Assembly: GCF_014109765.1 (NCBI RefSeq)
Contig: NZ_CP059139.1
Location: 4,919,001 to 4,983,000, forward strand
DNA from: Pseudomonas berkeleyensis
GTDB taxonomy: Bacteria; Pseudomonadota; Gammaproteobacteria; Pseudomonadales; Pseudomonadaceae
Length of the DNA stretch: 64,000 nucleotides
Direction: 5' to 3'
Both the position numbers and the translations under genes were made by a program. Within the stretch, counting starts at the first letter, position 1, and every line of letters starts with the position of its first letter. Positions 19,452 to 28,918 of this stretch are shown piece by piece. The notes beneath the pieces are model-generated. The model was not told the DNA's origin and did not search any database. It was given only the letters and a program-made list of their open reading frames with translations.

Positions 19452-20216
19452 ATGTCGCAACTCGATCCCCTAGCCCAATTGCTCAGCCGCCGACCGAAAC
19501 GTCTGGCCCTGCTGGAGCAGATCGCCGAACAGGGCTCCATCACCCGCGCCGCCAAGGCCGCCGGCCTCAGTTACAAGGCCGCCTGGGACGCCATCGACGA
19601 GTTGAACAACCTCTCCGAACAACCGCTGGTCAGCCGCAGTGTTGGCGGCAAGGGCGGCGGCGGTGCACGGCTGACAGCCGCAGGCGAGCGGCTGCTGGCA
19701 TTGCACCAACGCCTGCAGGCACTACAGGCGCAGGTACTGCAGGCCGCCGATGACGATGCCGACCTGCAATTGCTTGGCCGCCTGATGCTGCGCACCAGCG
19801 CACGCAATCAACTGGCCGGCCGCGTCTGCGCCATCGTCGCGCAGGGCCACAACGATCTCATCGCCATCGAGTTGCCCGGCGGTGTACGCCTGCAGGCACA
19901 GATCACCCGTGACAGTACCGAGCGGCTGCAACTGGACATCGGCAGCCCAGTGGTCGCGCTGATCAAGGCGGGTTGGCTGAACTTGCACCCCGCCTCGTCT
20001 GCCTGCGCAGATTTCGATAACAGCCTGGAAGGGCAGATCGAAAAAATCCTGCCCGCCAGCGACGGCCCCAGCGAAGTCCGTATCGCCCTGGCCAACGGCC
20101 AGACGTTGTGCGCACTGGCTGACGCCGAACATCTGCACCGTCTGGGACTGGACGTTGGCGCCCCGGTGAACGCGCAGTTCGCCGCCAGCCAGGTACTGCT
20201 CGGCACGCAACTGTAG
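19452..20216 (+). CDS. modE: ModE-type molybdate-responsive transcriptional regulator
   Basis: Expected to bind DNA when loaded with molybdate and repress molybdate uptake genes. 254 residues: winged helix-turn-helix (about 10-75, EQGSITRAAKAAGLSYKAAWDAIDEL) and two molybdate-binding Mop/TOBE repeats (RNQLAGRVCAI at about 117 and SLEGQIEKILP at about 190). ATG 19452 (MSQLDPLAQ) gives the family length; an in-frame ATG at 19383 would overlap comF. No modABC genes are nearby. The stop codon TAG is part of a GTAGG repeat. Confidence 0.88.
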   Translation: MSQLDPLAQLLSRRPKRLALLEQIAEQGSITRAAKAAGLSYKAAWDAIDELNNLSEQPLVSRSVGGKGGGGARLTAAGERLLALHQRLQALQAQVLQAADDDADLQLLGRLMLRTSARNQLAGRVCAIVAQGHNDLIAIELPGGVRLQAQITRDSTERLQLDIGSPVVALIKAGWLNLHPASSACADFDNSLEGQIEKILPASDGPSEVRIALANGQTLCALADAEHLHRLGLDVGAPVNAQFAASQVLLGTQL

Positions 20217-20265
20217 GGCAGGCGTACCCCGCCAGCGAGTTCAGCGGCGGATTGCCCCGCCCTAC
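20213..20265. repeat. GTAGGGC...GCCCTAC repeat overlapping the modE stop
   Basis: A 53-bp element from GTAGGGC to GCCCTAC with inner GGCG/CGCC arms. Its first bases supply the TAG stop of modE (20214-20216). Confidence 0.6.
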
Positions 20266-20313
20266 GCCACGCGCAAGCCGTTAGACTGTGCATCCAGCCA
20301 TACGGAGCCGCTC

Positions 20314-21288
20314 ATGAGCCACCCCTTTTCCACCCTCACCCCGGATCTGGTGCTCGATGCCGTGGAGAGCCTCGGCTATCTCAGCGACGCCCGCGTATTG
20401 GCGCTCAACAGTTACGAGAACCGCGTCTATCAGGTGGGTATCGAGGGCGAAACGCCGCTGATCGCCAAGTTCTACCGGCCGGATCGCTGGAGTGATGTCG
20501 CGATCCACGAAGAACATGCCTTCAGCCTGGAGCTGGCCGAACATGAGGTGCCGGTAGTGGCGCCGTTGGCACGTGATGGCGAAACGCTGTTCGAACACGG
20601 TGGCTTTCGCTTCGCCCTGTTTCCACGTCGTGGCGGCCGTGCGCCCGAGCCCGGCAACCTCGAGCAACTGTACCGCCTGGGCCAGTTGCTCGGACGCATG
20701 CATGCCATCGGCGCCAGCCGCCCCTTCGCCCATCGCGAAACCCTGACGGTGGATAACTTCGGCCACGCCGCCCTGGCCTCCTTACTCGATGGCGGCTTCG
20801 TACCGAAAAGTCTGTTGCCGGCTTACGAGTCGGTAGCCCGCGATCTGCTCACGCGTCTGGATGAATTGTTCGCCCGCGTGCGCTACACGGCGATTCGGCT
20901 GCACGGCGACTGCCACCCCGGCAACCTGTTGCACCGCGACGACGCCTTCCATGTCGTCGACCTCGACGACTGCCGCATGGGCCCGGCGGTACAGGATCTG
21001 TGGATGATGCTGGCCGGCGAACGCCATGAACGCCTCGCTCAGTTGGCCGAACTGGTCGACGGTTATCAGGAGTTCCACGATTTCGCCGCCCGCGAGCTGC
21101 CGCTGATCGAAGGCCTGCGCGCCTTGCGCCTGATGCATCACAGCGCCTGGATCGCGCGGCGCTGGGACGACCCAGCGTTCCCCCTGGCCTTCCCCTGGTT
21201 CGCCGGCGAACGCTACTGGGGCGACCAGATTCTCGCCCTGCGTGAGCAGATGGCAGCACTGGATGAAGAGCCCTTGCGGCTTTTCTGA
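20314..21288 (+). CDS. srkA: Stress response kinase A (YihE family)
   Basis: Cytosolic Ser/Thr protein kinase of the APH-like fold; in Escherichia coli it counters stress-induced, MazF-linked death. 324 residues. The catalytic loop LHGDCHPGNLL is at about 195-205 and the metal-binding VDLDDCRMGP at about 213-222; AKFYRPDRW carries the ATP-contact lysine (about 51). A simple ATG start at 20314 agrees with the family N terminus. A dsbA neighbour, usual in enterics, is absent. Confidence 0.93.
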   Translation: MSHPFSTLTPDLVLDAVESLGYLSDARVLALNSYENRVYQVGIEGETPLIAKFYRPDRWSDVAIHEEHAFSLELAEHEVPVVAPLARDGETLFEHGGFRFALFPRRGGRAPEPGNLEQLYRLGQLLGRMHAIGASRPFAHRETLTVDNFGHAALASLLDGGFVPKSLLPAYESVARDLLTRLDELFARVRYTAIRLHGDCHPGNLLHRDDAFHVVDLDDCRMGPAVQDLWMMLAGERHERLAQLAELVDGYQEFHDFAARELPLIEGLRALRLMHHSAWIARRWDDPAFPLAFPWFAGERYWGDQILALREQMAALDEEPLRLF

Positions 21289-21638
21289 GAGCCTGCTCAC
21301 GATCTTTCTCTGCTGCTTACGAAATTGGTGGGCTGAAGCGGATCGCCGCCCGGCCCACCCTACCGTAGCGCGAAATTCTCAAGGGTGGCTTTAGCCACCC
21401 GCTCGTTGGGATCTACACCAGTTCGCAGATAAAGCCAGAGAAAATGAGCCTAAAGGTAATGAACAGGTTCTGAGGCGTAGTCCGGGCATGACCGATACAG
21501 TTGTGCACACCGTGTAAAGTTTGCCTTACGACTTCCCCGACGCTTCGGTATACGGAAAAAACCGAACGAACAGACAACAGCAGAGCACGACGCTTAAAAT
21601 CTCACGCCCCCCTCAGCTGCCTTGACCAAGGATCCTCA
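21289..21638. other. srkA-rarD intergenic region
   Basis: About 350 bp without a gene. A dispersed repeat occupies 21327-21363 (GGTGGGC...GCCCACC, then CTAC), nearly identical to one at 55563-55594. GGGTGGC-TTTA-GCCACCC nearby is a strong small hairpin without a T tract, possibly the srkA 3' end. The remainder should hold the rarD promoter, which I cannot pick out with confidence. Confidence 0.5.
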
Positions 21639-22532
21639 ATGGCCACCGCCAACCCGCAACGCGGGTACATTCTGGGCCTTACCGCCTATGTCATCTGGGG
21701 ACTGTTCCCCATCTACTTCAAAGCCATCCAGCACATCCCGTCACTGGAGATCATCGTCCACCGCGCCATCTGGTCAGCACTGTTCGGTGCCATCCTGTTG
21801 ATGCTGTGGAAGCATCCGGGCTGGTGGCGTGAATTGCGCGAACATCCCAAGCGCCTGCTCGTACTGGCCGGTTGCGGCCTGCTGATCGCCAGCAACTGGC
21901 TGGTGTACGTGTGGGCGGTGAACAACGAGCGCATGCTCGAGGCCAGCCTGGGTTACTACATCAACCCGCTGATCAACGTGCTGCTCGGCCTGTTGATCCT
22001 CGGCGAGCGGCTGCGTCGTCTGCAGTGGGTCGCCGTAGGTCTGGCTGCGATCGGTGTGGCACAGCAGGTGTGGCAAGTGGGTAGCCTGCCCTGGGTGTCG
22101 CTGGTGCTGGCGTTGACCTTCGGTTTCTACGGGCTGATCCGCAAGAAGGCGCCCGTCGCCGCCCTGCCCGGCCTAGTGGTGGAAACCTGGCTGCTGTTGC
22201 CCGTGGCCCTGGCCTGGCTGGCTCTGCATCCGGCGGCGATGAGCAGCCAAGCGGAGTTCTGGAGCAGCTCGCAGTGGCTGTGGCTGGCCGCTGCCGGCCC
22301 GATCACGCTGATCCCGCTGGTGTGCTTCAACGCCGCGGCGCGCCACCTGCCCTACACCACCCTGGGCTTTCTGCAGTACATCGCACCGACCCTGGTGATG
22401 CTGCAGGCGATCTTCCTGTTCGGCGAGCACTTCGACCCGGCCAAGCTGATGGCCTTCGCCTTCATCTGGGCCGGCCTGGCGGTGTACAGCCTGGATATCT
22501 GGCTGAATCTGCGCAAACGCCCGGCCGAGTGA
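21639..22532 (+). CDS. rarD: RarD-type EamA-family transporter
   Basis: Inner-membrane protein of the drug/metabolite transporter superfamily, 297 residues with ten predicted helices and two EamA halves. The N terminus RGYILGLTAYVIWGLFPIYFK and the segment WLVYVWAVNNERMLEASLGYYINPL are RarD signatures. ATG 21639 has AAGGA about 7 nt upstream; the frame is open further left but unsupported. The substrate is unknown (the name comes from a chloramphenicol-sensitivity phenotype). Confidence 0.9.
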   Translation: MATANPQRGYILGLTAYVIWGLFPIYFKAIQHIPSLEIIVHRAIWSALFGAILLMLWKHPGWWRELREHPKRLLVLAGCGLLIASNWLVYVWAVNNERMLEASLGYYINPLINVLLGLLILGERLRRLQWVAVGLAAIGVAQQVWQVGSLPWVSLVLALTFGFYGLIRKKAPVAALPGLVVETWLLLPVALAWLALHPAAMSSQAEFWSSSQWLWLAAAGPITLIPLVCFNAAARHLPYTTLGFLQYIAPTLVMLQAIFLFGEHFDPAKLMAFAFIWAGLAVYSLDIWLNLRKRPAE

Positions 22533-22536
22533 ACGA

Positions 22537-22578
22537 CCGGTGCGCGCGACGCCCTGTAGGGCTCACCACGCGCACCGG
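22537..22578. repeat. CCGGTGCGCG palindromic repeat
   Basis: CCGGTGCGCG (22537) and CGCGCACCGG (to 22578) are perfect arms around an inner GCCCTGTAGGGC. It lies just after rarD and may end its transcript. Related GTGCGC repeats occur at 31616-31686, 55673-55694 and 59282-59344. Confidence 0.6.
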
Positions 22579-22658
22579 CTTTACCACGTGATTGAACAGA
22601 AAACGCTCACCGGCCGCCAAGCCGCGTCACGCTTGGCATGGCGCCTTCCACCCCCGGT

Positions 22659-22779
22659 TTATCCACAGAACCATCCCCGGCATTTGTGCACAAGCCTTTG
22701 ATCCTGTTGATTTTTTAACCGTCCAACGAAAAGCCCCGGCACACTAGGCAGTGCGCCGGGGCTCCCCAGTTTATCCACA
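22659..22779. other. Cluster of DnaA-box sequences
   Basis: Two perfect TTATCCACA boxes (22659-22667 and 22771-22779) on the same strand and a TTGTGCACA variant (22684-22692) lie within 121 bp between the convergent rarD and ACT-domain genes. TGATTTTTTAACC lies between them. No origin genes (dnaA, dnaN, gidA, rpmH) are near, so this is not oriC by context. See findings. Confidence 0.5.
22732..22763 (-). terminator. Intrinsic terminator of the ACT-domain gene
   Basis: AGCCCCGGC...GCCGGGGCT forms a GC-rich stem with an extra GCAC/GTGC step. Read leftward it is followed by TTTTCG, after the gene ending at 22814. Confidence 0.75.
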
Positions 22780-22813
22780 GGGTGATCCACGCAAGTCGTG
22801 GATATCCGCTGCG

Positions 22814-23332
22814 TCAGTCTTCCTGACGCAGATTCAACTCCACCATCAGGTCATCGGCCAGGGTTTCCAGGCGCGCCTGCAACTGCTCCAGCGCCAGGGT
22901 CTCCGGCACCGCCAGTAAAGCCTCGGCAGTGAACAGCAACTCACCACTCATCGGCGCCGGCGTCACCTCGGTGAGCAGGTTCTCCAGATTAACGCCCTGC
23001 TCGGCCAGCACACGGGTGATATCGCGCACGATGCCGGGGCGGTCGTTGCCTACCAGTTCCAATCGAATCGACGTGAAGCGTCGCCCCGGCTCGGCACCGC
23101 TGGCCGCCAGTTGCACGCGAATACCCTGCGCGCTGAGTGCCTCCAGCTCCTTGATCAGAGCGCCCTGCGCTTCGGCCGGCACGTCCACCCGTACGATCCC
23201 GGCGAACTGGCCTGCCATACGCGCCATGCGACTTTCCAGCCAGTTACCACCATGGGCGGCGACGCTGCCAGCCAGACGCTCGACCAACCCCGGTTGATCC
23301 TCGGCAATCACCGTCAGTACCAGATGATCCAT
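22814..23332 (-). CDS. ACT-domain protein, GcvR-like
   Basis: 172 residues made of two ACT domains: MDHLVLTVIAEDQPGLVERL (1-20) and IRLELVGNDRPGIVRDIT (about 89-106). No DNA-binding domain is present. This is the layout of the glycine cleavage repressor GcvR, which senses glycine and controls GcvA by protein contact. A gcv role is inferred by similarity only; no gcv genes are nearby. It follows the GNAT gene by 34 bp on the same strand. Confidence 0.85.
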   Translation of the reverse strand: MDHLVLTVIAEDQPGLVERLAGSVAAHGGNWLESRMARMAGQFAGIVRVDVPAEAQGALIKELEALSAQGIRVQLAASGAEPGRRFTSIRLELVGNDRPGIVRDITRVLAEQGVNLENLLTEVTPAPMSGELLFTAEALLAVPETLALEQLQARLETLADDLMVELNLRQED

Positions 23333-23366
23333 GTACTACCTCACTCGTTCACAGGACTCGGAAAGG

Positions 23367-23816
23367 TCAGCGACTCAGCGCCAGCCAGTAGGTGTAGAAC
23401 TGCTCGTCGCGCACATAACCCAGGCGTTCGTACAGCCGCTGCCCGGCCAGATTGGTTTTCGCCGTCTCCAGTTGCAGGCCGCAGGCGCCAGAGGCTTCGG
23501 CATGGGCACGTGCCGCGTTCATCAGCGCCTCGCCGACGCCACCACGCCGAGCCGTTTCGTCGACATACAGATCACTGAGCAACCAGGCCGGTTCCAGTGC
23601 CAGCGAGGACTGAAAGGGATAGAGCTGAACGAAGCCCTGCGCCACGCCCTGCTCGTCGCGGGCGATGAGCAGTTGCGAATCGCCGCGCTGCAGGCGCTGG
23701 CCCAGGAAGGCGGCGATGTCCGCCTCGTCGCGTGGTACCTCGTAGAAACGCAGATAACCCGCGAACAAGCGGGTGAGATCGGCCAGATCATCGGCAACGA
23801 CAGCGGATACGGGCAT
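23367..23816 (-). CDS. GNAT-family N-acetyltransferase
   Basis: 149 residues with a single GNAT fold. The acetyl-CoA binding segment is LYVDETARRGGVGEALMNAA (about 87-106, R/QxxGxG/A type), and the C-terminal strand holds AGQRLYERLGYVRDEQFYTYWL. The acceptor substrate cannot be told. Likely co-transcribed with the downstream ACT-domain gene. Confidence 0.88.
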   Translation of the reverse strand: MPVSAVVADDLADLTRLFAGYLRFYEVPRDEADIAAFLGQRLQRGDSQLLIARDEQGVAQGFVQLYPFQSSLALEPAWLLSDLYVDETARRGGVGEALMNAARAHAEASGACGLQLETAKTNLAGQRLYERLGYVRDEQFYTYWLALSR

Positions 23817-24042
23817 GGCAGGCTCCTGAATGGTTCAGCGCAGTATAGGCGAGGTCGCGTAGGCCATATTCGGCGGGTTGTCAGTTGCCCGATCAATTAA
23901 TCGTGTACGTTTTTACGAATTTTATGAAACAATAGATCACTATTTTGCACACATGACGTATCGAACGTGACTGCAAATAGTCTTTTGGTCGCAGACTGAC
24001 GCAACCCCACTGCATTTCCCCAGAATCTTGATGTAGTATGCC

Positions 24043-24204
24043 GCGCCTCGGACTACAAGACGGCGACTCCGTCTCCGCCGGGCCTTCTACGAAGGTTGGC
24101 GAGGCGCTCGGCGCATGGCGAAAGCAGGCCAGGAAGCGGATTTCACAGGCGCTCCAGGGCCGTCGTCAGTGCAGCACTGGCGACGCACGACTGCATGGAT
24201 GCAG
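24043..24204 (+). ncRNA. Candidate structured leader RNA of glcB
   Basis: Within the 479-bp gap before malate synthase several stems can be read directly. GCGCCTCG (24043-24050) pairs with CGAGGCGC (24100-24107), enclosing the hairpins GACGG/CCGTC (24059-24073) and CCTTC/GAAGG (24083-24095), so a three-helix junction is possible. GTCGTCAGT/ACTGGCGAC (24162-24184) forms a 9-bp stem with one G-U and a 5-nt loop, and CTGCA/TGCAG (24191-24204) follows. The upstream part (23817-24042) is AT-rich and likely holds the promoter. It could be a 5' leader or a separate small RNA. No known family was recognised. Confidence 0.45.
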
Positions 24205-24295
24205 GCGGTAAGGCGACACAGGAAGGCAAAGCCGAGGTGGTTTTTAGAGGTGCCCGAAGCGGCTATCGAGTAAAGCTCAGAGAGTGAGGCAAGTG

Positions 24296-26473
24296 ATGAC
24301 TGAACGCGTTCAAGTCGGTGGCCTGCAGGTCGCCAAAGCCCTGTACGACTTCGTGAACAACGAAGCCATCCCCGGTACCGGCATCGCTGCCGACAAGTTC
24401 TGGGCCGGTGCCGCTGCGGTCATCAAGGACCTGGCACCGAAGAACCGGGCACTGCTGGCCAAGCGTGACGAACTGCAGGCGCAGATCGATGCCTGGCACC
24501 AGGCGCGCAAGGGCCAGGCCCATGACGCCGCTGCCTACAAGGCCTTCTTGCAAGAGATCGGCTACCTGCTGCCCGAGCCCGCTGATTTCCAGGCCACCAC
24601 CAGCAATGTCGACGAAGAGATCGCTCGTCTGGCCGGCCCACAGCTGGTCGTGCCGGTGATGAACGCGCGCTTCGCCCTCAACGCCTCCAACGCCCGCTGG
24701 GGCTCGCTGTACGACGCCCTCTACGGCACCGATGTGATCAGCGAAGAAGGCGGCGCCGAGAAAGGCAAGGGTTACAACAAGGTACGTGGCGACAAGGTCA
24801 TCGCCTTCGCCCGCGCCTTCCTCGACGAAGCCGCGCCGCTGGCCGCTGGCTCGCACGTCGACGCCACCGGCTACGCCATCGTCGGCGGCCGCCTGGTCGT
24901 CGCCCTCAAGGGCGGCAGCAACAGCGGTCTGCGTGACGACGCGCAACTGGTCGGCTACCAGGGCGACGCCAACGCGCCGATCGCCGTGCTGCTCAAGCAC
25001 AACGGCCTGCACTTCGAAATCCAGATCGACCCGAACAGCCCGATCGGCAGCACCGATGCCGCTGGTGTCAAAGACGTGCTGATGGAAGCCGCGCTGACCA
25101 CCATCATGGACTGCGAAGACTCCGTGGCTGCCGTCGATGCCGACGACAAGGTCGTGGTCTATCGCAACTGGCTGGGCCTGATGAAAGGCGACCTGGCCGA
25201 GGAAGTTTCCAAGGGCGGCAAGACCTTCACCCGTACCATGAATCCGGATCGTGTCTACACCAAGGTCGACGGTTCCGAGTTGACCCTGCATGGCCGTTCG
25301 CTGCTGTTCGTGCGTAACGTCGGCCACCTGATGACCAACCCGGCCATCCTCGACGCCGAAGGCAACGAGATTCCGGAAGGCATCCAGGACGCGCTGTTCA
25401 CCAGCCTGATTGCCATCCACAACCTCAATGGCAACACCACGCGCAAGAACACCCGTACCGGCAGCGTGTACATCGTCAAGCCGAAGATGCATGGCCCGGA
25501 AGAAGTGGCCTTCGCCAGCGAAATTTTCTCCCGCGTCGAAGATGCCCTGGGCCTGCCGCGCAACACCCTGAAAGTCGGCATCATGGACGAGGAACGTCGC
25601 ACCACCGTCAACCTCAAGGCGTGCATCAAGGCTGCCAGCGAGCGCGTGGTGTTCATCAACACCGGTTTCCTCGACCGTACCGGTGACGAAATCCACACCT
25701 CCATGGAAGCTGGCGCCGTGGTGCGCAAGGCCGCCATGAAGAGCGAGACCTGGATCGGCGCCTACGAGAACAACAACGTCGACGTCGGCCTGGCCACCGG
25801 CCTGCAAGGTCGTGCACAGATCGGCAAGGGCATGTGGGCCATGCCGGATCTGATGGCCGCCATGCTCGAGCAGAAGATCGCTCACCCGCTGTCCGGCGCC
25901 AACACCGCCTGGGTACCGTCGCCGACCGCCGCCGCCCTGCACGCCCTGCACTACCACAAGGTCGACGTGTTCGCGCGTCAGGCCGAGCTGGCCAAGCGCA
26001 CCCCGGCGTCGGTGGATGACATCCTGACCATCCCGCTGGCCAAGGACACCAACTGGAGCCAGGAAGAGATCCGCAACGAGCTGGACAACAACTCGCAAGG
26101 TATTCTCGGCTACGTGGTGCGCTGGATCGACCAGGGTGTCGGCTGCTCCAAGGTGCCGGACATCAATGATGTCGGCCTGATGGAAGACCGCGCCACCCTG
26201 CGTATCTCCAGCCAACTGCTGGCCAACTGGCTGCGTCACGGTATCGTCACCGAAGCGCAGGTGGTCGAGAGCCTCAAGCGCATGGCCCCGGTGGTCGACC
26301 GTCAGAACGAAAACGACCCGCTGTACCGCCCACTGGCGCCGGACTTCGATAACAACATCGCGTTCCAGGCCGCCCTGGAACTGGTGGTCGAAGGCACCAA
26401 GCAGCCCAACGGCTACACCGAGCCAGTGCTGCACCGCCGTCGTCGCGAATTCAAGGCCAAGAACGGCCTGTAA
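24296..26473 (+). CDS. glcB: Malate synthase G
   Basis: Condenses glyoxylate with acetyl-CoA to malate, closing the glyoxylate route. 725 residues, exactly the usual G-isoform length. Visible are [51 protein letters not shown], and [18 protein letters not shown] 24296 ([11 protein letters not shown]) has GAGG 8 nt upstream. It stands alone, with no glcDEF or isocitrate lyase nearby, behind a long structured leader and before a strong terminator. Confidence 0.97.
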   Translation: MTERVQVGGLQVAKALYDFVNNEAIPGTGIAADKFWAGAAAVIKDLAPKNRALLAKRDELQAQIDAWHQARKGQAHDAAAYKAFLQEIGYLLPEPADFQATTSNVDEEIARLAGPQLVVPVMNARFALNASNARWGSLYDALYGTDVISEEGGAEKGKGYNKVRGDKVIAFARAFLDEAAPLAAGSHVDATGYAIVGGRLVVALKGGSNSGLRDDAQLVGYQGDANAPIAVLLKHNGLHFEIQIDPNSPIGSTDAAGVKDVLMEAALTTIMDCEDSVAAVDADDKVVVYRNWLGLMKGDLAEEVSKGGKTFTRTMNPDRVYTKVDGSELTLHGRSLLFVRNVGHLMTNPAILDAEGNEIPEGIQDALFTSLIAIHNLNGNTTRKNTRTGSVYIVKPKMHGPEEVAFASEIFSRVEDALGLPRNTLKVGIMDEERRTTVNLKACIKAASERVVFINTGFLDRTGDEIHTSMEAGAVVRKAAMKSETWIGAYENNNVDVGLATGLQGRAQIGKGMWAMPDLMAAMLEQKIAHPLSGANTAWVPSPTAAALHALHYHKVDVFARQAELAKRTPASVDDILTIPLAKDTNWSQEEIRNELDNNSQGILGYVVRWIDQGVGCSKVPDINDVGLMEDRATLRISSQLLANWLRHGIVTEAQVVESLKRMAPVVDRQNENDPLYRPLAPDFDNNIAFQAALELVVEGTKQPNGYTEPVLHRRRREFKAKNGL

Positions 26474-26513
26474 GTCGCGCGCCAAGGCACTACAAACGTA
26501 GTGCCCGAGCATG

Positions 26514-26541
26514 AAAAAACCGCCCTCAGGGGCGGTTTTTT
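26514..26541. terminator. Bidirectional terminator after glcB
   Basis: AAAAAACCGCC, loop CTCAGG, GGCGGTTTTTT. An extra perfect 8-bp hairpin, GGCACTAC-AAAC-GTAGTGCC (26486-26505), precedes it. Confidence 0.92.
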
Positions 26542-26648
26542 ATTGGGTAGTATGGCCCGGCGGGCTGTTCGCTGGCGCTACGAGCGGCCGGCGTTCCGAT
26601 CCGCCCTACTTGGCTCGGGCGGCGATCCGTGCGCGAAGCAGTACGCCA

Positions 26649-28706
26649 CTATTGTGCCGCCTTCTCCGCCGTTGCCCCCGTGGTGTTGCCCAGCAGGCTG
26701 GAAGTCGCCGTCTGCACGAAAGCCGACAGCTTGCGCTCCAGTTCGCTGCGCGCCTGCGCATCGTCGATCACCTCCGCGCGGGCGTCATGGCCCAACTGGT
26801 AGCGATACAGACGCGCGTCGCGATCACGCGGCTTGATCAGAATCCGTTCGCCTGTCACCAGGCCAACGGTCTGGTCGCTGCCGGACGGCTTGATCACCGC
26901 CACCCCCTCATCGCCTGGCGGCAACGCCAGCAGGTCGCGGCCCCAGCACTGCTGCTGCACCGGCTGGCCAAGGCGGCCCATGATGGTCGGCACCACATCG
27001 ATCTGGCTACCAACGATGACACTGCTGCCGCCGAAGGTTTCCTGCACACCGGGGCCGATCAACAGCAGCGGGATACTGAAGCGCGACAGATCCATCTCAG
27101 TGATCTGTTCATCGTTACCGAAACCATGATCACCCAGCACCACGAACAGGGTGTCCTTGAAATAGGGCTCCTGGCGCGCCTTGGCGAAGAACTGGCCGAG
27201 CGACCAATCGGCATAGCGCATGGCGGTCAGGTGTTCGTCCAGCGAGCCGTGGCCGGTGACGCGCTCGACCGGCAGATCCTCCGGCAAGGCATAAGGCGTG
27301 TGGTTGGAGAGTGTCTGCAGCAGCGCATAGAACGGTTTGCCCTGGCGCCCCAGGCGCGCCAGCTCATCGGCACCACGGGCGAACATGTCCTGATCGGACA
27401 CCCCCCAAGTTGGATCGATGAACACCGGATCGACGAAATCTTCGCGCCCAACGAAGTTGCGCATGCCCTGGTTGCCGAAGAAGCCAGACTGGTTATCCCA
27501 GGAGAAGCTGCCGTTGTAGACGTAGATGTCGTCGTAACCGCGAGCGCTGAGTAGCTGTGGCAACCCGGAGAACTGGTGGCTGCCCTCAGGCATGCGCATC
27601 AGGTATTCGAACGCCGGCAGGTTGGGGAAACAGGCCATGGTGGCGAACATGCCCTGATGCGTGTGCGTGCCATTGGAGAATACGCGCTGGAACAACAAAC
27701 CCTGCTTGGCCAGCGCATCGAAGTTCGGCGTGATGCCGTCCTGGTTGCCCATGGCGCCAATGTAACGACCAGCCATGCTCTCCATGAGAATCACCACCAC
27801 ATTGCGCACCTGCGGCAGCTGTCCCTCGGCCGGCGGCGTATAGATACGGCGCACAGCGGCCCGATCGGCGTCGATCAACTGGTCGCGCGGGGTCAGCAGC
27901 ATGTCGCGGGTGACCTGCAGTGCTTCGGCAGCCGGCAGGGTCGCCTTCCAGCTGTTGTCGCGGTGATCGGAGAAATAGTTCGAGGCTGCGTCCACCAAGG
28001 TCAGCGTGCCGTTGAGGCCCAGGTGATTGGCGAACATCGAATCGGTGGTATAGGCGTCGCCCCAGCGCAGCGGCGGGCCGGAGCGCAGGGTGCCGCGCGC
28101 AGCCACCACGCAGACCAGCAGAAACAGTACGAATACCGCCGTACGCGCCGGCCAACGTGGGGCCGCGGCATGCTCAGGAGCCCGCGTGGCGCGCTCGATA
28201 CGTCGGAACAACCAGGCCAGCAACAGCGTCGCCAATGCCCAGACCAGCAACAGACGCAGCACGGGAAAGCCGTTCCAGATCATGCTGGTCACGGTACCCA
28301 GGTCTTCCTGCATGTACTGGAACACCAGGCTGTTCAGGCGCTGGTGGAATTCACGATAGAAATTCAGCTCGGTCACGGCCAGGAACAGGCACAGGCTACT
28401 GGCAACGGTCAGCCAGGTCACGTGCAGACGCCGCGCGCGCATCGCCCGCACACTGAGCAGCGACAGGCTGAGCGGAACGCACAGGTAGACGATCAGGCGC
28501 AGGTCGAAACGCGCACCATTGAGAAAGGCCTCGACGAACGTGCTGGCCGGTGTATCGGCGATCAATGCGTGGTTGTAGGCCAGCAGCCCGGCACGGGCCA
28601 GGGCGAAGAGCAGCAACATGCACAGGGCGCTGCCCAGAATGAATGCCAGATGACTGCCGATACTGATGGGTGTAGCCGGTCTGCCTGCGGATGGGGATGA
28701 CTGCAT
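26649..28706 (-). CDS. LTA-synthase-like membrane sulfatase-fold phosphotransferase
   Basis: 685 residues: about five membrane helices in the first 180 residues, then a periplasmic alkaline-phosphatase/sulfatase domain. VVVILMESMAGRYIG starts the domain; SNGTHTHQGMFATMACFP holds the expected nucleophile Thr, and LGDHGFGNDEQ is the C-terminal metal site. LtaS makes lipoteichoic acid in Gram-positives; Gram-negative members include OpgB-like enzymes that add phosphoglycerol to periplasmic glucans. The substrate here is unknown. ATG 28706 has AAGG about 8 nt upstream. Divergent from the DUF294 gene. Confidence 0.88.
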   Translation of the reverse strand: MQSSPSAGRPATPISIGSHLAFILGSALCMLLLFALARAGLLAYNHALIADTPASTFVEAFLNGARFDLRLIVYLCVPLSLSLLSVRAMRARRLHVTWLTVASSLCLFLAVTELNFYREFHQRLNSLVFQYMQEDLGTVTSMIWNGFPVLRLLLVWALATLLLAWLFRRIERATRAPEHAAAPRWPARTAVFVLFLLVCVVAARGTLRSGPPLRWGDAYTTDSMFANHLGLNGTLTLVDAASNYFSDHRDNSWKATLPAAEALQVTRDMLLTPRDQLIDADRAAVRRIYTPPAEGQLPQVRNVVVILMESMAGRYIGAMGNQDGITPNFDALAKQGLLFQRVFSNGTHTHQGMFATMACFPNLPAFEYLMRMPEGSHQFSGLPQLLSARGYDDIYVYNGSFSWDNQSGFFGNQGMRNFVGREDFVDPVFIDPTWGVSDQDMFARGADELARLGRQGKPFYALLQTLSNHTPYALPEDLPVERVTGHGSLDEHLTAMRYADWSLGQFFAKARQEPYFKDTLFVVLGDHGFGNDEQITEMDLSRFSIPLLLIGPGVQETFGGSSVIVGSQIDVVPTIMGRLGQPVQQQCWGRDLLALPPGDEGVAVIKPSGSDQTVGLVTGERILIKPRDRDARLYRYQLGHDARAEVIDDAQARSELERKLSAFVQTATSSLLGNTTGATAEKAAQ

Positions 28707-28918
28707 GGGACTGCCTTGCGATTCTGCGGGGAGCCTGGCCTGCCGCGCGATGTAAGCGAAACGGCATCAGGGATTACCAGTGTGCACCCGCAGACGTAAA
28801 AATTTCGTCAAATGAGAAAGATTTTCGTCTCAAGTAATACCCCTACTACTTATGTGCAATGGGCAAGGCACTTAACGCTGGCCACACTGGCATTCTCCCC
28901 AAACCACGAGGCCGCTCC

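Noticed and set aside
22659..22779. Replication origin oriC
   Set aside because: Only three DnaA-type boxes and no dnaA, dnaN, rpmH or gidA neighbours; kept as a DnaA-box cluster only.
24263..26512. A 749-codon open frame antisense to glcB
   Set aside because: It mirrors the codon pattern of the sense gene; the sense strand encodes unmistakable malate synthase G. Antisense openness is common in GC-rich codon-biased genes.
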